This document shows, in pieces, positions 8,972 to 16,211 of a stretch of 38,094 nt of DNA (position 1 is its first letter; each line of letters begins with the position of its first letter). A model generated the notes under the pieces. It had not been told where the DNA came from. It saw only the letters and a list, made by a program, of their open reading frames with translations, and did not search any database. The position numbers and the translations under genes are program-made. Origin of the DNA: Chloroflexota bacterium (GTDB lineage: Bacteria > Chloroflexota > Limnocylindria > Limnocylindrales > CSP1-4); contig PMKN01000026.1 in assembly GCA_003158675.1 (NCBI GenBank), forward strand, positions 245-38,338. The letters are read 5' to 3'.

Positions 8972-9522
8972 TTCTGCGGACCCTCTGGCTGTGACTCGAG
9001 CTCCTTGCGCAGCGCGCAAAGGGCGTTGTGAAGCCGCGACTTCACGGTTCCGAGCGGAACGTCGAGCTTCGTGGCGATGTCCGCCAGAGACCAGTCCGCC
9101 CAGAAGCGCAGGGCAACGACGATCTGATGGTCTCGACTCAGCTTGGCTACGAGCCGCCCCAGCTCATCTCTCGCGATCGCGGCACGAAAGGGATCTGCGA
9201 CGGTCAGGCCGCTGCGATCGTCTTCGAGGGGAATCCACCGCACCGGCGGCCGGCTTCGCAGCCGATTGCGGCACACGTTGACCAGGATCTGCGAGAACCA
9301 GGGGTCGAAGCGCTCTGCCTCGCGCAGCTTGGGCCAGGCCTGCCAGGCCCGCAGGAATGCCTCCTGCGTCGCGTCCTGGGCTTCGGTGGCATCCCGCAGG
9401 ATCAATCCCGCCAGCCGATATGCCGGTTGGGCCTGCGCTGTCGCCAGGGCGACGAAGGCATCCGGAGTACGAGTTGCCTCAGTCTCTCGCGAAGCACCTT
9501 CGGATCTGATCTGGCTCGTCAT
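8968..9522 (-). CDS. ECF-type RNA polymerase sigma factor
   Basis: The protein has 184 residues. Region 2 is seen in [19 protein letters not shown] with the following [19 protein letters not shown], and region 4 in [20 protein letters not shown] and the next [14 protein letters not shown]. This is the compact two-domain sigma-70 ECF layout. ATG 9522 is chosen because the residues upstream are not conserved in type; GTG 9567 would add 15 residues. A GAGGGAG site lies 12 nt ahead. It directs RNA polymerase to a small regulon, probably including its own operon (see 9560-9588). The downstream Kelch membrane protein overlaps it by 4 nt. Confidence 0.9.
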   Translation of the reverse strand: MTSQIRSEGASRETEATRTPDAFVALATAQAQPAYRLAGLILRDATEAQDATQEAFLRAWQAWPKLREAERFDPWFSQILVNVCRNRLRSRPPVRWIPLEDDRSGLTVADPFRAAIARDELGRLVAKLSRDHQIVVALRFWADWSLADIATKLDVPLGTVKSRLHNALCALRKELESQPEGPQK

Positions 9523-9559
9523 ATCGTGACTAGGCTCCCTCTCGCGGATTCCCGGACAG

Positions 9560-9588
9560 TAAGACACAGAATGACCCTGGTAAGTTCA
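9560..9588 (-). promoter_or_regulatory. Candidate ECF-type autoregulatory promoter
   Basis: On the minus strand a TGAACTT (-35-like, 9588-9582) is followed after 16 nt by GTCTTA (-10-like, 9565-9560). This fits the AAC/GTC logic of ECF promoters and lies about 40 nt upstream of the ECF start at 9522. It also overlaps the alternative GTG 9567, which supports the shorter protein. Confidence 0.4.
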
Positions 9589-9638
9589 CGTCCGCGGATT
9601 GAATGGGAGGCGAGCCGGTCAGCCCAACCCCGCTCCTG

Positions 9639-9752
9639 CTAGAAGGTCAGCTGCAACGGATCCAGCGGCAATGTCTGGATGCTATCGGCGGCCGCGCGTA
9701 GCCGCCCTTCGTGCACCAGGACAGCGATCGGTAGCCTCCGCGTCAGACGCAT
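9639..9752 (-). other. Possible gene remnant or small ORF
   Basis: A 37-codon ORF from ATG 9752 has protein-like composition (RRLPIAVLVHEGRLRAAADS and a LPLDPLQLTF end) and high GC at third positions. It has no clear ribosome binding site and no recognised family. It may be the 3' end of a decayed gene. The rest of the 9523-9908 gap holds the ECF promoter on the left and the promoter of the 9909 gene on the right. Confidence 0.18.
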
Positions 9753-9908
9753 CGCGAGGCTTGACCGAGCGCGGCGGCGGCGCCTACGATGCGCCGACCA
9801 CGTCCCGGCCCGGATCTCGGCCGCCGGGAATAGCGGTTCGTCGGTGGTGGAGAGCGGGGCGTTTCCGATCGGTACGCGCTGGCTCTCGTCAGAGTCGAGG
9901 AGACTGCG

Positions 9909-10733
9909 ATGCCGTTCGGGTGGGGCGAGCACTGGGTCAAGGCACAGGGTTTGGTCGTCGCGAGCCGCGAGATCGGGAGCAAGGGTCTGGGTACCTGGCG
10001 CGAGGAGTGGGTAGTGGAGGTCCACGCCCAAGACGGGGAGGTGTTCCGGTCCCCGATCAAGTGGCCGCTGGTCGAACATGACGATTTCAGTTTCATTCCG
10101 TGCTCGGTGGGGGAGACCGTCAGAATCGAGTACGACCCAAAGAACCACAACCTCCGCTGGGACAAGTCTGATCGGGCGAGGAACCTGCTCGCCAAGACGC
10201 CTGCCCAGGAGCTGGCGCAGCAGGACGATGCCTTCAAGGCTGCGCTTGCGGGACGTACAACCCAGACCGACTCCGTGACTGACCCGGACCTGGCGGAGTT
10301 GGAGGCTGCCACCCAGCCCGGCGGCTTCAACGTGGCCTTCGATGCCAGCGGCCGGCCTTCGGCCGGCGAAGTCGCAGCTCTCGTGGGTGGCGTTCAAAGC
10401 GGTGCCGTGAAACAGATCCACGGCAGCGCAGCTCAGACGCTGGCCACCGGTATTCACGGCACGGCGGTTATCACGACCACCCAACCGCTCGGCAAGACAG
10501 TCCGCGACATCAATCCCAACGCGGATCCGTCACGTCTCAACGACCCTATGTGGCTGTTCACTGTTGAAGCGACCGTGCCCGGCGAGGCGCCGTTTCCGGC
10601 GGTCTTCGGCCATCGCGTGCCGATGGCGAAGATAGCGTCGCTTGCTCCAGGTGTGAAGCTCGCAGTCGCGGTCGACATGGCCGACCACAACAAGGTTGCC
10701 ATTGACTGGGACAAGTCGCCGGTCGTCGGCTAG
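9909..10733 (+). CDS. Soluble protein with duplicated beta domain, function unknown
   Basis: I do not recognise a named family for this 274-residue protein. No signal peptide or membrane helix is seen. ATG 9909 has a GAGGAGA site 5 nt upstream. Two similar beta-rich domains (about 5-88 and 185-272) each end in a matching strand pair: GETVRIEYDPKNHNLRWDKS in the first and GVKLAVAVDMADHNKVAIDW followed by DKS in the second. Both end in HN..(I/L).WDKS, so the protein arose by internal duplication. A helical linker (about 95-180) joins them. Each domain resembles the small beta barrels that often accompany SHOCT domains, but the match is loose. It stands between two ECF loci and could be a target of either (speculative). 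Confidence 0.75.
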   Translation: MPFGWGEHWVKAQGLVVASREIGSKGLGTWREEWVVEVHAQDGEVFRSPIKWPLVEHDDFSFIPCSVGETVRIEYDPKNHNLRWDKSDRARNLLAKTPAQELAQQDDAFKAALAGRTTQTDSVTDPDLAELEAATQPGGFNVAFDASGRPSAGEVAALVGGVQSGAVKQIHGSAAQTLATGIHGTAVITTTQPLGKTVRDINPNADPSRLNDPMWLFTVEATVPGEAPFPAVFGHRVPMAKIASLAPGVKLAVAVDMADHNKVAIDWDKSPVVG

Positions 10734-10775
10734 ACAAACGCGGGCGATGTTGAGCAGGTCCGCCTTGCACTAGTC

Positions 10776-10790
10776 CTGCGCGCTGCGCAG
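10776..10790. terminator. Hairpin between convergent genes
   Basis: CTGCGC (10776-10781) and GCGCAG (10785-10790) form a perfect 6-bp stem with a GCT loop. It lies in the 69-bp gap between the 9909 gene and the second ECF gene, which converge. Confidence 0.4.
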
Positions 10791-10802
10791 CTCGGGCCTG
10801 TC

Positions 10803-11351
10803 TCAGCTCTTGCGGAGAGCGACTCTGAGGGTGGCCCTTGCCCGCGACAGCCTGCTCGAAACCGTGCCCGGTGGTTCGCGGAGGATGGCGGCGATTTCCT
10901 TGACGGAGTAGCCATCCAGGCAGTTGAGCAGGAGGCACGCGCGAGTGCGGGGTTCTAACGAGTTCAGGGCGGAGAGGAGGTCCGGGTCGATGTCGTCCGT
11001 CCATTCGACGGCCGCGGAACGGGCGATGATCCTGCCCAGCACGCGGCGACGTTCGAGTTGGTTGAACGCAAGGCGCAGGGCAATCGTATGGAGCCAAGCC
11101 CGAGGGTCGCGGCCGTCGAACTTCGACCACGCTCGGTAGGCGCGCTCGTAGGCATCCTGCGCCACGTCCTCGGCATCCTCGCGATTTCCCAGAACCAGCA
11201 CGAGGCGGCGCACGAGCCCCGGGTACAGCGGCGCCATTACGACCTCGAACGGCTGTGCCGATTCTCTGGCGACGCGGGACAATTCGATCCTGGAACCGCT
11301 CGGCATTGGACGAGCAGCCGCGGAGGAGAGGCTCTCAGGTCTTGGCGTCAC
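10803..11351 (-). CDS. ECF-type RNA polymerase sigma factor (second locus)
   Basis: The protein has 182 residues from GTG 11351, which overlaps the TGA of the preceding membrane protein gene (GTGA). The frame is open to 11573, but that part runs over the upstream gene. Region 2 is visible as VLGNREDAEDVAQDAYERAY and the following AWLHTIALRLAFNQLERRR. Region 4 is CLDGYSVKEIAAILREPPGT and the next VSSRLSRARATLRVAL. An N-terminal tail of about 40 residues precedes region 2. The order, membrane protein first and sigma second, is the reverse of the locus at 7562-9522 and of most ECF/anti-sigma operons. Confidence 0.88.
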   Translation of the reverse strand: MTPRPESLSSAAARPMPSGSRIELSRVARESAQPFEVVMAPLYPGLVRRLVLVLGNREDAEDVAQDAYERAYRAWSKFDGRDPRAWLHTIALRLAFNQLERRRVLGRIIARSAAVEWTDDIDPDLLSALNSLEPRTRACLLLNCLDGYSVKEIAAILREPPGTVSSRLSRARATLRVALRKS

Positions 11352-11824
11352 GGCATGGGCATCCCGTAACACGCCCCGACTCCGCTGCCGAGGGCTCGCT
11401 GGTCGACGATCATCAATAGGACCCCGTCCACGATGGCACCGGGAACGACGTATCCGTGTTCCGGGGCGGCCGTCGCTTGAAGTGACTGGAGGCCATCTCT
11501 TTCGATCTGCCAGACGATCTGGCTGTATCCGTGGCCGACCAGGTAGGCCTCCGCCTGTTTCGGGGTCATGCACTCGAGGTTCGCACCATTGAGTGGCTGG
11601 CCCGAATTCTCGACCCCGGGAAAGCCTCGCACGTCGGATCTGGTGACGACCGCCACTCCGGCGGTCGCGACGGCCGTGAGGAGCAGAAGGAAGCAGGCGG
11701 CGAGTGCCGACCTCCCAGCCAACCGGACATGACGTCGCCCGCGTTCAACGTCCGGAGCCTCGGCGCCCGGGATGCGCGCCTCGAGGGAGCTGAGGCGGCC
11801 CTCAAGTTCCAGGTCATCGCCCAT
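11348..11824 (-). CDS. Single-span membrane protein, candidate anti-sigma factor
   Basis: The protein has 158 residues. ATG 11824 has GGAGG 8 nt upstream; GTG 11839 is a weaker alternative. Residues 1-33 are acidic and then basic and cytoplasmic (DDLELEGRLSSLEARIPGAE). About 36-56 is one membrane helix, and 57-158 is an extracytoplasmic domain with two cysteines (in LECMTPKQAEAYLVGHGYSQ and GACYGMP) that could form a disulfide. The middle region resembles PASTA-like or peptidoglycan-sensing folds only loosely. Overlap with the ECF gene supports an anti-sigma or sensor role. The cytoplasmic part is very short for a classical anti-sigma domain, so this is inference. Confidence 0.75.
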   Translation of the reverse strand: MGDDLELEGRLSSLEARIPGAEAPDVERGRRHVRLAGRSALAACFLLLLTAVATAGVAVVTRSDVRGFPGVENSGQPLNGANLECMTPKQAEAYLVGHGYSQIVWQIERDGLQSLQATAAPEHGYVVPGAIVDGVLLMIVDQRALGSGVGACYGMPMP

Positions 11825-11986
11825 CGCGCGGTCCTCCACCTTCAGGCAGCGGCAAGTCTGCGAGCTGCATTCACGAGATACAACAGGCGAACCTGCCGAA
11901 TCGCTGCATGGACGCCTTGGCTCGCACTCTCTAGAGCGGCTCTGGAGGTCCGCGACCGGCCAAATGCCGCAAGGCTACGGACAAGA

Positions 11987-12023
11987 AGAGGCGGGATCGC
12001 GGCTGCCGCCGGATCCCGCCTCT
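11987..12023 (-). terminator. Strong terminator after the NHL-type gene
   Basis: AGAGGCGGGATC (11987-11998) pairs perfectly over 12 bp with GATCCCGCCTCT (12012-12023), with a GCGG/CCGC inner pairing. On the minus strand it is followed by the pyrimidine-rich CTTCTTGT. It begins 20 nt after the stop of the 12043 gene. Confidence 0.7.
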
Positions 12024-12042
12024 GGATGCCTACGCAGTAGGC

Positions 12043-13152
12043 TTAGTTGCGCAGCAGCTGCAGGTTGTTTGAGCCGTCATCGACGAAGTAGAAGCCCTCT
12101 CGATCTGGCGCCATCGCCAGTCCGAAGAGCGTTCCCGCACCAGTCGCATCAAGCAACTTGAAGGCCACCTGGTGGCCGGCCGGGGTGATTTCGACGGCGT
12201 TGCCGTCCGCGGCGTTGACAGTCAGGATGTCTCCATTCGGCGCCAGCGCCAGACCCAGGGGCTGATTGAGGTGGTCTTGCTCCGATACCGTCCTGCCCCT
12301 ATGCGAGGCTGTCGTCCGCGTCGCGGCGTCGGAGACGACCGCGATGCGGTTGTCGAGCGTGTCCGCCACGTACAGGTTGCCCATGCCGTCGAGGACGAGG
12401 CCCGTCGGGCCGATCACCAGCGCCGCTGGGTCGGTCTTCTCGGGGAAGCCCGAGGCGATCACGCGCTCTGAAGCAACATGGGGCATCAAGGAGTCTGCGT
12501 CAGTCAGGTCGATCCGGACCACCGTGCCACGATGGACCACGGCGCCGTTCGCCGCCACCGTGCCGTTGAGCACGTTGGACACGAAGAGGACTGGGTCGTC
12601 ACCGCGGTCCCATGCCGTCATGTCCCACGGACCGTTGACCATTGCACCCTCGATGGTCGTGGCCACGTGACCCATTGGGTCCAGGACGATCAGGCAGCCG
12701 GCCATCGCCGTGTCGGACATGCCATCGCTGGTCGGCAGGCTACCGACCACGACCCAGCCGCTGCGGAGCGCCACTAGAGCCGTCGTCAGGCCCACGCCAC
12801 CGGTGCACTGGGGAACGTCCGACGGGGCGATCGTCGCGAAGACTGACATTGTCCCCTTGGGCGAGAGTTCGACAATCGTCGCGCCGGTACCTTGCGCGTT
12901 CGTGCTGTTGTTGAAATTGCTCACCAGAATGTCGCCGCGGACGAGGTCGCCGACCGATCTGGGCACCACGGCGACACCATAGGGGTTGATGTCACCGTTG
13001 CTCGGAACCGTCGAGCCCACGACTGTCTGCGTATGCAGTGCCCGCAGGAACGGCGTGGAATTGGCAAAGGCGATACCAGGCGACAGCGCTGCCGCAGCGA
13101 ATGCGATTGCGATGGCCGCTATGGAGCGGCCTGAGTGGGACATGGGACGCAT
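12043..13152 (-). CDS. Secreted NHL/SMP-30-like beta-propeller protein
   Basis: The protein has 369 residues from ATG 13152, with GGAG 9 nt upstream; the in-frame extension to 13212 lacks support. A signal peptide (residues 1-28, hydrophobic IAAIAIAFAAAALSPGIAFA with an AFA-N cleavage site) exports it. The mature part is a six-bladed propeller-like repeat series. Blades carry NPYGVAVVP, GPTGLVLDGMGNLYVADTLD followed by NRIAVV, QPLGLALAPNGDILTVNAAD, and TLFGLAMAPD. These are typical of NHL-repeat and lactonase-like proteins. No enzyme is certain: the SMP-30 metal residues cannot be confirmed by eye. It is monocistronic, bounded by a strong terminator downstream and a divergent lipoprotein gene upstream. 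Confidence 0.85.
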   Translation of the reverse strand: MRPMSHSGRSIAAIAIAFAAAALSPGIAFANSTPFLRALHTQTVVGSTVPSNGDINPYGVAVVPRSVGDLVRGDILVSNFNNSTNAQGTGATIVELSPKGTMSVFATIAPSDVPQCTGGVGLTTALVALRSGWVVVGSLPTSDGMSDTAMAGCLIVLDPMGHVATTIEGAMVNGPWDMTAWDRGDDPVLFVSNVLNGTVAANGAVVHRGTVVRIDLTDADSLMPHVASERVIASGFPEKTDPAALVIGPTGLVLDGMGNLYVADTLDNRIAVVSDAATRTTASHRGRTVSEQDHLNQPLGLALAPNGDILTVNAADGNAVEITPAGHQVAFKLLDATGAGTLFGLAMAPDREGFYFVDDGSNNLQLLRN

Positions 13153-13490
13153 GTATCTTTCTCCAGCGGGATCCGTCGTGACCGACGTGGTGCCGGCCGG
13201 CCCGAGACCCATATGACCGGTACGAATGAGTCGGCCGGCCGGGTTCGAGGACAGCCGATCGTCGCGCCAGGGGGGACTTCCAAGCGTGGCATCCCGCCCT
13301 TCGGCGCGAGGTGTAAGAGCGCCACTTCGGGAATCGACTCAGGCTGGCGTCGGCCAGCCGCTTTCGGCTCTGGCCTCAAGACGCCGATGCGCAGAGGGCC
13401 CCCAGGTCACCTAATCGGCAGGCGGTTGTATGCTTCGCAGAAGTACTTGAGCGGAGCAAGGACCACCAAACCCTCAGGAGGGGCCACGCC
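13153..13490. other. Divergent promoter region
   Basis: These 338 bases separate the NHL-type gene (-) from the lipoprotein gene (+) and should hold both promoters. I see no gene, RNA or strong hairpin in it. A GGGTTCGAGG at 13240-13249 resembles a tRNA T loop but has no matching stem or acceptor. Confidence 0.4.
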
Positions 13491-14435
13491 GTGCGCATCT
13501 GTAAGTCGGTCCTCGGGATGCTGGCCGGACTCTCCCTCATCGTCGGTGGCTGCGGCAGTGCCGCCACCGCCTCACCCGGCAGCGCATCCGCCGGTAGCGC
13601 GACCGCGTCCGCTCCTGCGGTTGTCGCCACGCCGACGGCGACCCTGGTCGCCACGCCCACTGCTGCCGATCCCGATGCGCTATTCACACAGGCTATCGCG
13701 GTCGGGCCGGCCTGGAAGTCCTTCCACCTCAAGCTCGCGTTTGACGGCACCATCAAGGCCGCCTTCTTCAAGAGCTCGACCAGCGGCACTCTTGCCAAAC
13801 TCAAGAGCGATGTGGTCCTGGATGGCACCGTCGTCGAGGGTGACGTGGACCCCGTCAACCTGGCGTTCGACCTTCGCATCACGGTGCCGGCCCTCACCGG
13901 CATCATCAGCTCGCCCATAACGGGCGACCTCGTCGTCAAGAATTCCGTGTTGTATCTCCAACTACCCGTGCTCGGGGCCAAGTACCGGCAGGTCAAGCTG
14001 AAGCAGCTCACCGGTGATCTAGGCGTTCCGGTCGCAATCCCCACACCCGGCGGCGACTCCCTCGTCGGCATCGCCAATCTGGTGGCAAGCCTGCGCCAGC
14101 ACCTGGAGACGAACGGTGTCGTACCCCAGGTCGTGGGCATCGAACAGATCGGGGGCAAGAACGCCTACCGGATCAAGCTCTCCGTGCCCCTCGACAAGCT
14201 GAACAGCGACATCGCCGGAGCCATGACCGGCGCCAAAGTCAACCCCGCGCTCAAGATGAAGATCGACTCGGCCTCGGTCGATATGTGGATCTACCAGGAC
14301 ACCTACCAGCTGGCGCAGGTCCAGCTCGCGGGTTCCTCCTCGACCGTCGGCGATCTCACCTTCACGATGACGCTTACCAACTTCGACCAACCGGTCACGA
14401 TCGACGCCCCAGCCGCGAGTGACATCGGCAACTAG
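13491..14435 (+). CDS. LppX/LprAFG-like lipoprotein
   Basis: The protein has 314 residues from GTG 13491, preceded by AGGAGG. The signal peptide ends in a lipobox (SLIVGGC, Cys21), so the protein is diacylated and anchored to the outer face of the membrane. A Ser/Ala/Thr/Pro linker covers about 22-60. From 62 on, a two-layer beta fold with long amphipathic strands resembles the LppX_LprAFG family, whose members bind or carry lipids in mycobacteria. Lipid carriage here is an inference from fold type. A conserved-looking DMWIYQDTYQLAQVQL segment near the end fits the family C terminus. It is convergent with metF across 24 bp. Confidence 0.82.
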   Translation: MRICKSVLGMLAGLSLIVGGCGSAATASPGSASAGSATASAPAVVATPTATLVATPTAADPDALFTQAIAVGPAWKSFHLKLAFDGTIKAAFFKSSTSGTLAKLKSDVVLDGTVVEGDVDPVNLAFDLRITVPALTGIISSPITGDLVVKNSVLYLQLPVLGAKYRQVKLKQLTGDLGVPVAIPTPGGDSLVGIANLVASLRQHLETNGVVPQVVGIEQIGGKNAYRIKLSVPLDKLNSDIAGAMTGAKVNPALKMKIDSASVDMWIYQDTYQLAQVQLAGSSSTVGDLTFTMTLTNFDQPVTIDAPAASDIGN

Positions 14436-14459
14436 CCTCAGTTGCACCGGAGTCGAACC

Positions 14460-15356
14460 TCAGGCGGCGAGGCCGACGGCGAGGGTGAGCGCGCTCCGGG
14501 CTCTGTTCAAGATGTAGAGGTGGTAGCCCGGTGCTCCCTGGGCCAGGAGGTCGCGGATCTGGGCGAGCGCCCAATCGATGCCCGCGGCTTCGATGCTCTC
14601 AGGTTCGTCTCCAGCGTCCTCTATGCGCTCGATCAGCCGCTCCGGCAGCGTGGCTCCGCACATGTCGGTAATGCGAGTGATCTGTCTGAGCGAGAGCACC
14701 GGCATGATGCCCGGGACGATGGGCACGCGGATGCCCGCGGCGTGGCATCGGTCTACGAAGCGGTAGTACGCCGCGTTGTCGAAGAACAGCTGGGTGGTGA
14801 TGAATGACGCGCCGGCATCGACCTTGCGCCGGAGGTTGACCAGGTCGGCCTCGAACGAAGGCGCTTCGGGGTGTTTCTCCGGATACCCGCCCACGCCCAG
14901 GCACAGGTCGGGATGCATGGCCTTCAGGAGGGCGACGACATCGGAGCCGAAATGCAGGCCGTCCTTGAACGCGGTCGCAGCCGGCATGCCGTTGGGCAGG
15001 TCGCCCCGCAAGGCCATGATGTTGCGGATTCCCCGCGCGTAGTGCGTCTCCGCGACGGCTGCGACTTCCGCCCGAGAGTGGTTGACCGCGGTCAGATGCG
15101 GCATGACCGTGAAGCCGAACTCATGCCTGAGCAGGGAGGACACCTGGGCGGTTCGTTGCTGGGTGCTGCCCCCGGCGCCGTAGGTCACCGACACGAAATC
15201 CGGTTCGATCGATTGGAGCGCGGCGGCGGTCTGACGCAACGCCTCGACGCCCGCCTCGTCCCGGGGAGGGAAGAACTCGAGCGAGCGCAGCGGCCGCCCC
15301 GGTGCGAACAGCTCGGAGATTGGCCGGTCAGACAGGCTTGACGGATCAACGGACAC
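14460..15356 (-). CDS. metF: 5,10-methylenetetrahydrofolate reductase
   Basis: The protein has 298 residues, the usual size of bacterial MetF, a TIM-barrel FAD enzyme that reduces methylene-THF to methyl-THF for methionine synthesis. Seen motifs are LEFFPPRDEAGVEAL near the start, DFVSVTYGAGGSTQQRT (the catalytic and FAD region), PHLTAVNHSRAEV, NIMALRGDLP, LCLGVGGYPEKHPEA, and FITTQLFFDNAAYYRFVDRC, followed by VPIVPGIMP. GTG 15356 is chosen to match the family N terminus; the frame is open to 15452 but that part is not conserved in type. No metE or metH is in view. It lies 111 bp downstream of a methyltransferase gene on the same strand. Confidence 0.93.
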   Translation of the reverse strand: MSVDPSSLSDRPISELFAPGRPLRSLEFFPPRDEAGVEALRQTAAALQSIEPDFVSVTYGAGGSTQQRTAQVSSLLRHEFGFTVMPHLTAVNHSRAEVAAVAETHYARGIRNIMALRGDLPNGMPAATAFKDGLHFGSDVVALLKAMHPDLCLGVGGYPEKHPEAPSFEADLVNLRRKVDAGASFITTQLFFDNAAYYRFVDRCHAAGIRVPIVPGIMPVLSLRQITRITDMCGATLPERLIERIEDAGDEPESIEAAGIDWALAQIRDLLAQGAPGYHLYILNRARSALTLAVGLAA

Positions 15357-15467
15357 GAATTCGATGATACGTGCCTTTGCGACCGCCGATCTCAACCAAT
15401 GGCGAGGCTTCCCGCCGCTAGAGGGCCAACCGTCCCGGCGGGACGGGCTCATCGGGTGCCACGAGCG

Positions 15468-16133
15468 CTACGTCTCGTCGCCGGCTGTTCGCAAGGCATA
15501 CACGCGGCCCTGCCGAAGATCGAGATCCTCGAGCTCGGTCGTTGTCCGAACGTCGTATGTCGCGAGCTCGACCAACTCGTCGGTGGGCAGGTAGCGCCGG
15601 CCGGGGTCGCCGACCAGAACGTCGATGCCCGCGTCTCGAGCCCGTCGCAGCCACGGCAAGATGCGGACGGCGAGGCGGGAGTCGTAGTAGCAATCGCCGG
15701 CCAGGACGATGTCCGCGTCGGGTGGTTCCTGGTCCAGGATGTCGCCCCGCACGACCGTCACTCGGCGGCCGTTGGCGCGGGCGTTGATCTCGATCGCGGC
15801 GGCGGCGAAGGGGTCTATGTCGGCGGCCGTGGCTCGTGCCGCGCCGGCGTGGAGTGCCGCAATTGCGCACAACCCGGAACCGGATGCCATGTCGAACACC
15901 CGCCGACCCGCCACGGCCTCCGGATGATCCTGCAGGTACCGCCCGATCGCCAGCCCGCCCGCCCACGCGAAAGCCCAATACGGGAACGCCGCGTCCGGGT
16001 CGCCCGTCTCGATCTGGAGAGCGCCGGACAGCGCAATTGCTTCGTCGGCCAGGTGGAGGCTGATCTCTTCGACGCCGGCAACTGGGCGCAGGCGTGTATG
16101 ACGCAGAACGAATGCGTGTGGCGAGTCGGCCAT
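15468..16133 (-). CDS. SAM-dependent protein lysine methyltransferase, EtfB/METTL20 type
   Basis: The 221-residue Rossmann-fold methyltransferase has motif I as VFDMASGSGLCAIAALHAGA, an acidic ribose-binding ADIDPFAAAAIEINARANG, a post-II motif AGDCYYDS, and the late motif VLVGDPGRRYLP. The D-x-x-Y and DPGRxYLP patterns are characteristic of the family that includes METTL20, which methylates the electron-transfer flavoprotein beta subunit. An N-terminal PYWAFAWAGGLAIGRYLQDH segment fits too. The actual substrate is unproven, and no etfAB genes are in the window. It is transcribed with the minus-strand block; 78 bp separates it from the EamA gene. Confidence 0.82.
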   Translation of the reverse strand: MADSPHAFVLRHTRLRPVAGVEEISLHLADEAIALSGALQIETGDPDAAFPYWAFAWAGGLAIGRYLQDHPEAVAGRRVFDMASGSGLCAIAALHAGAARATAADIDPFAAAAIEINARANGRRVTVVRGDILDQEPPDADIVLAGDCYYDSRLAVRILPWLRRARDAGIDVLVGDPGRRYLPTDELVELATYDVRTTTELEDLDLRQGRVYALRTAGDET

Positions 16134-16211
16134 CGTCCTAGTCTAGGGGCCAGAACTGCCCCGGCGCCGCGACCGCCCGCCGCCTTGCTTTGACGGACGC
16201 CGCAGGGATCG

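Noticed and set aside
13240-13300. tRNA-like GGGTTCGAGG in the NHL/lipoprotein gap
   Set aside because: No complementary T stem, acceptor or anticodon arm; chance match.
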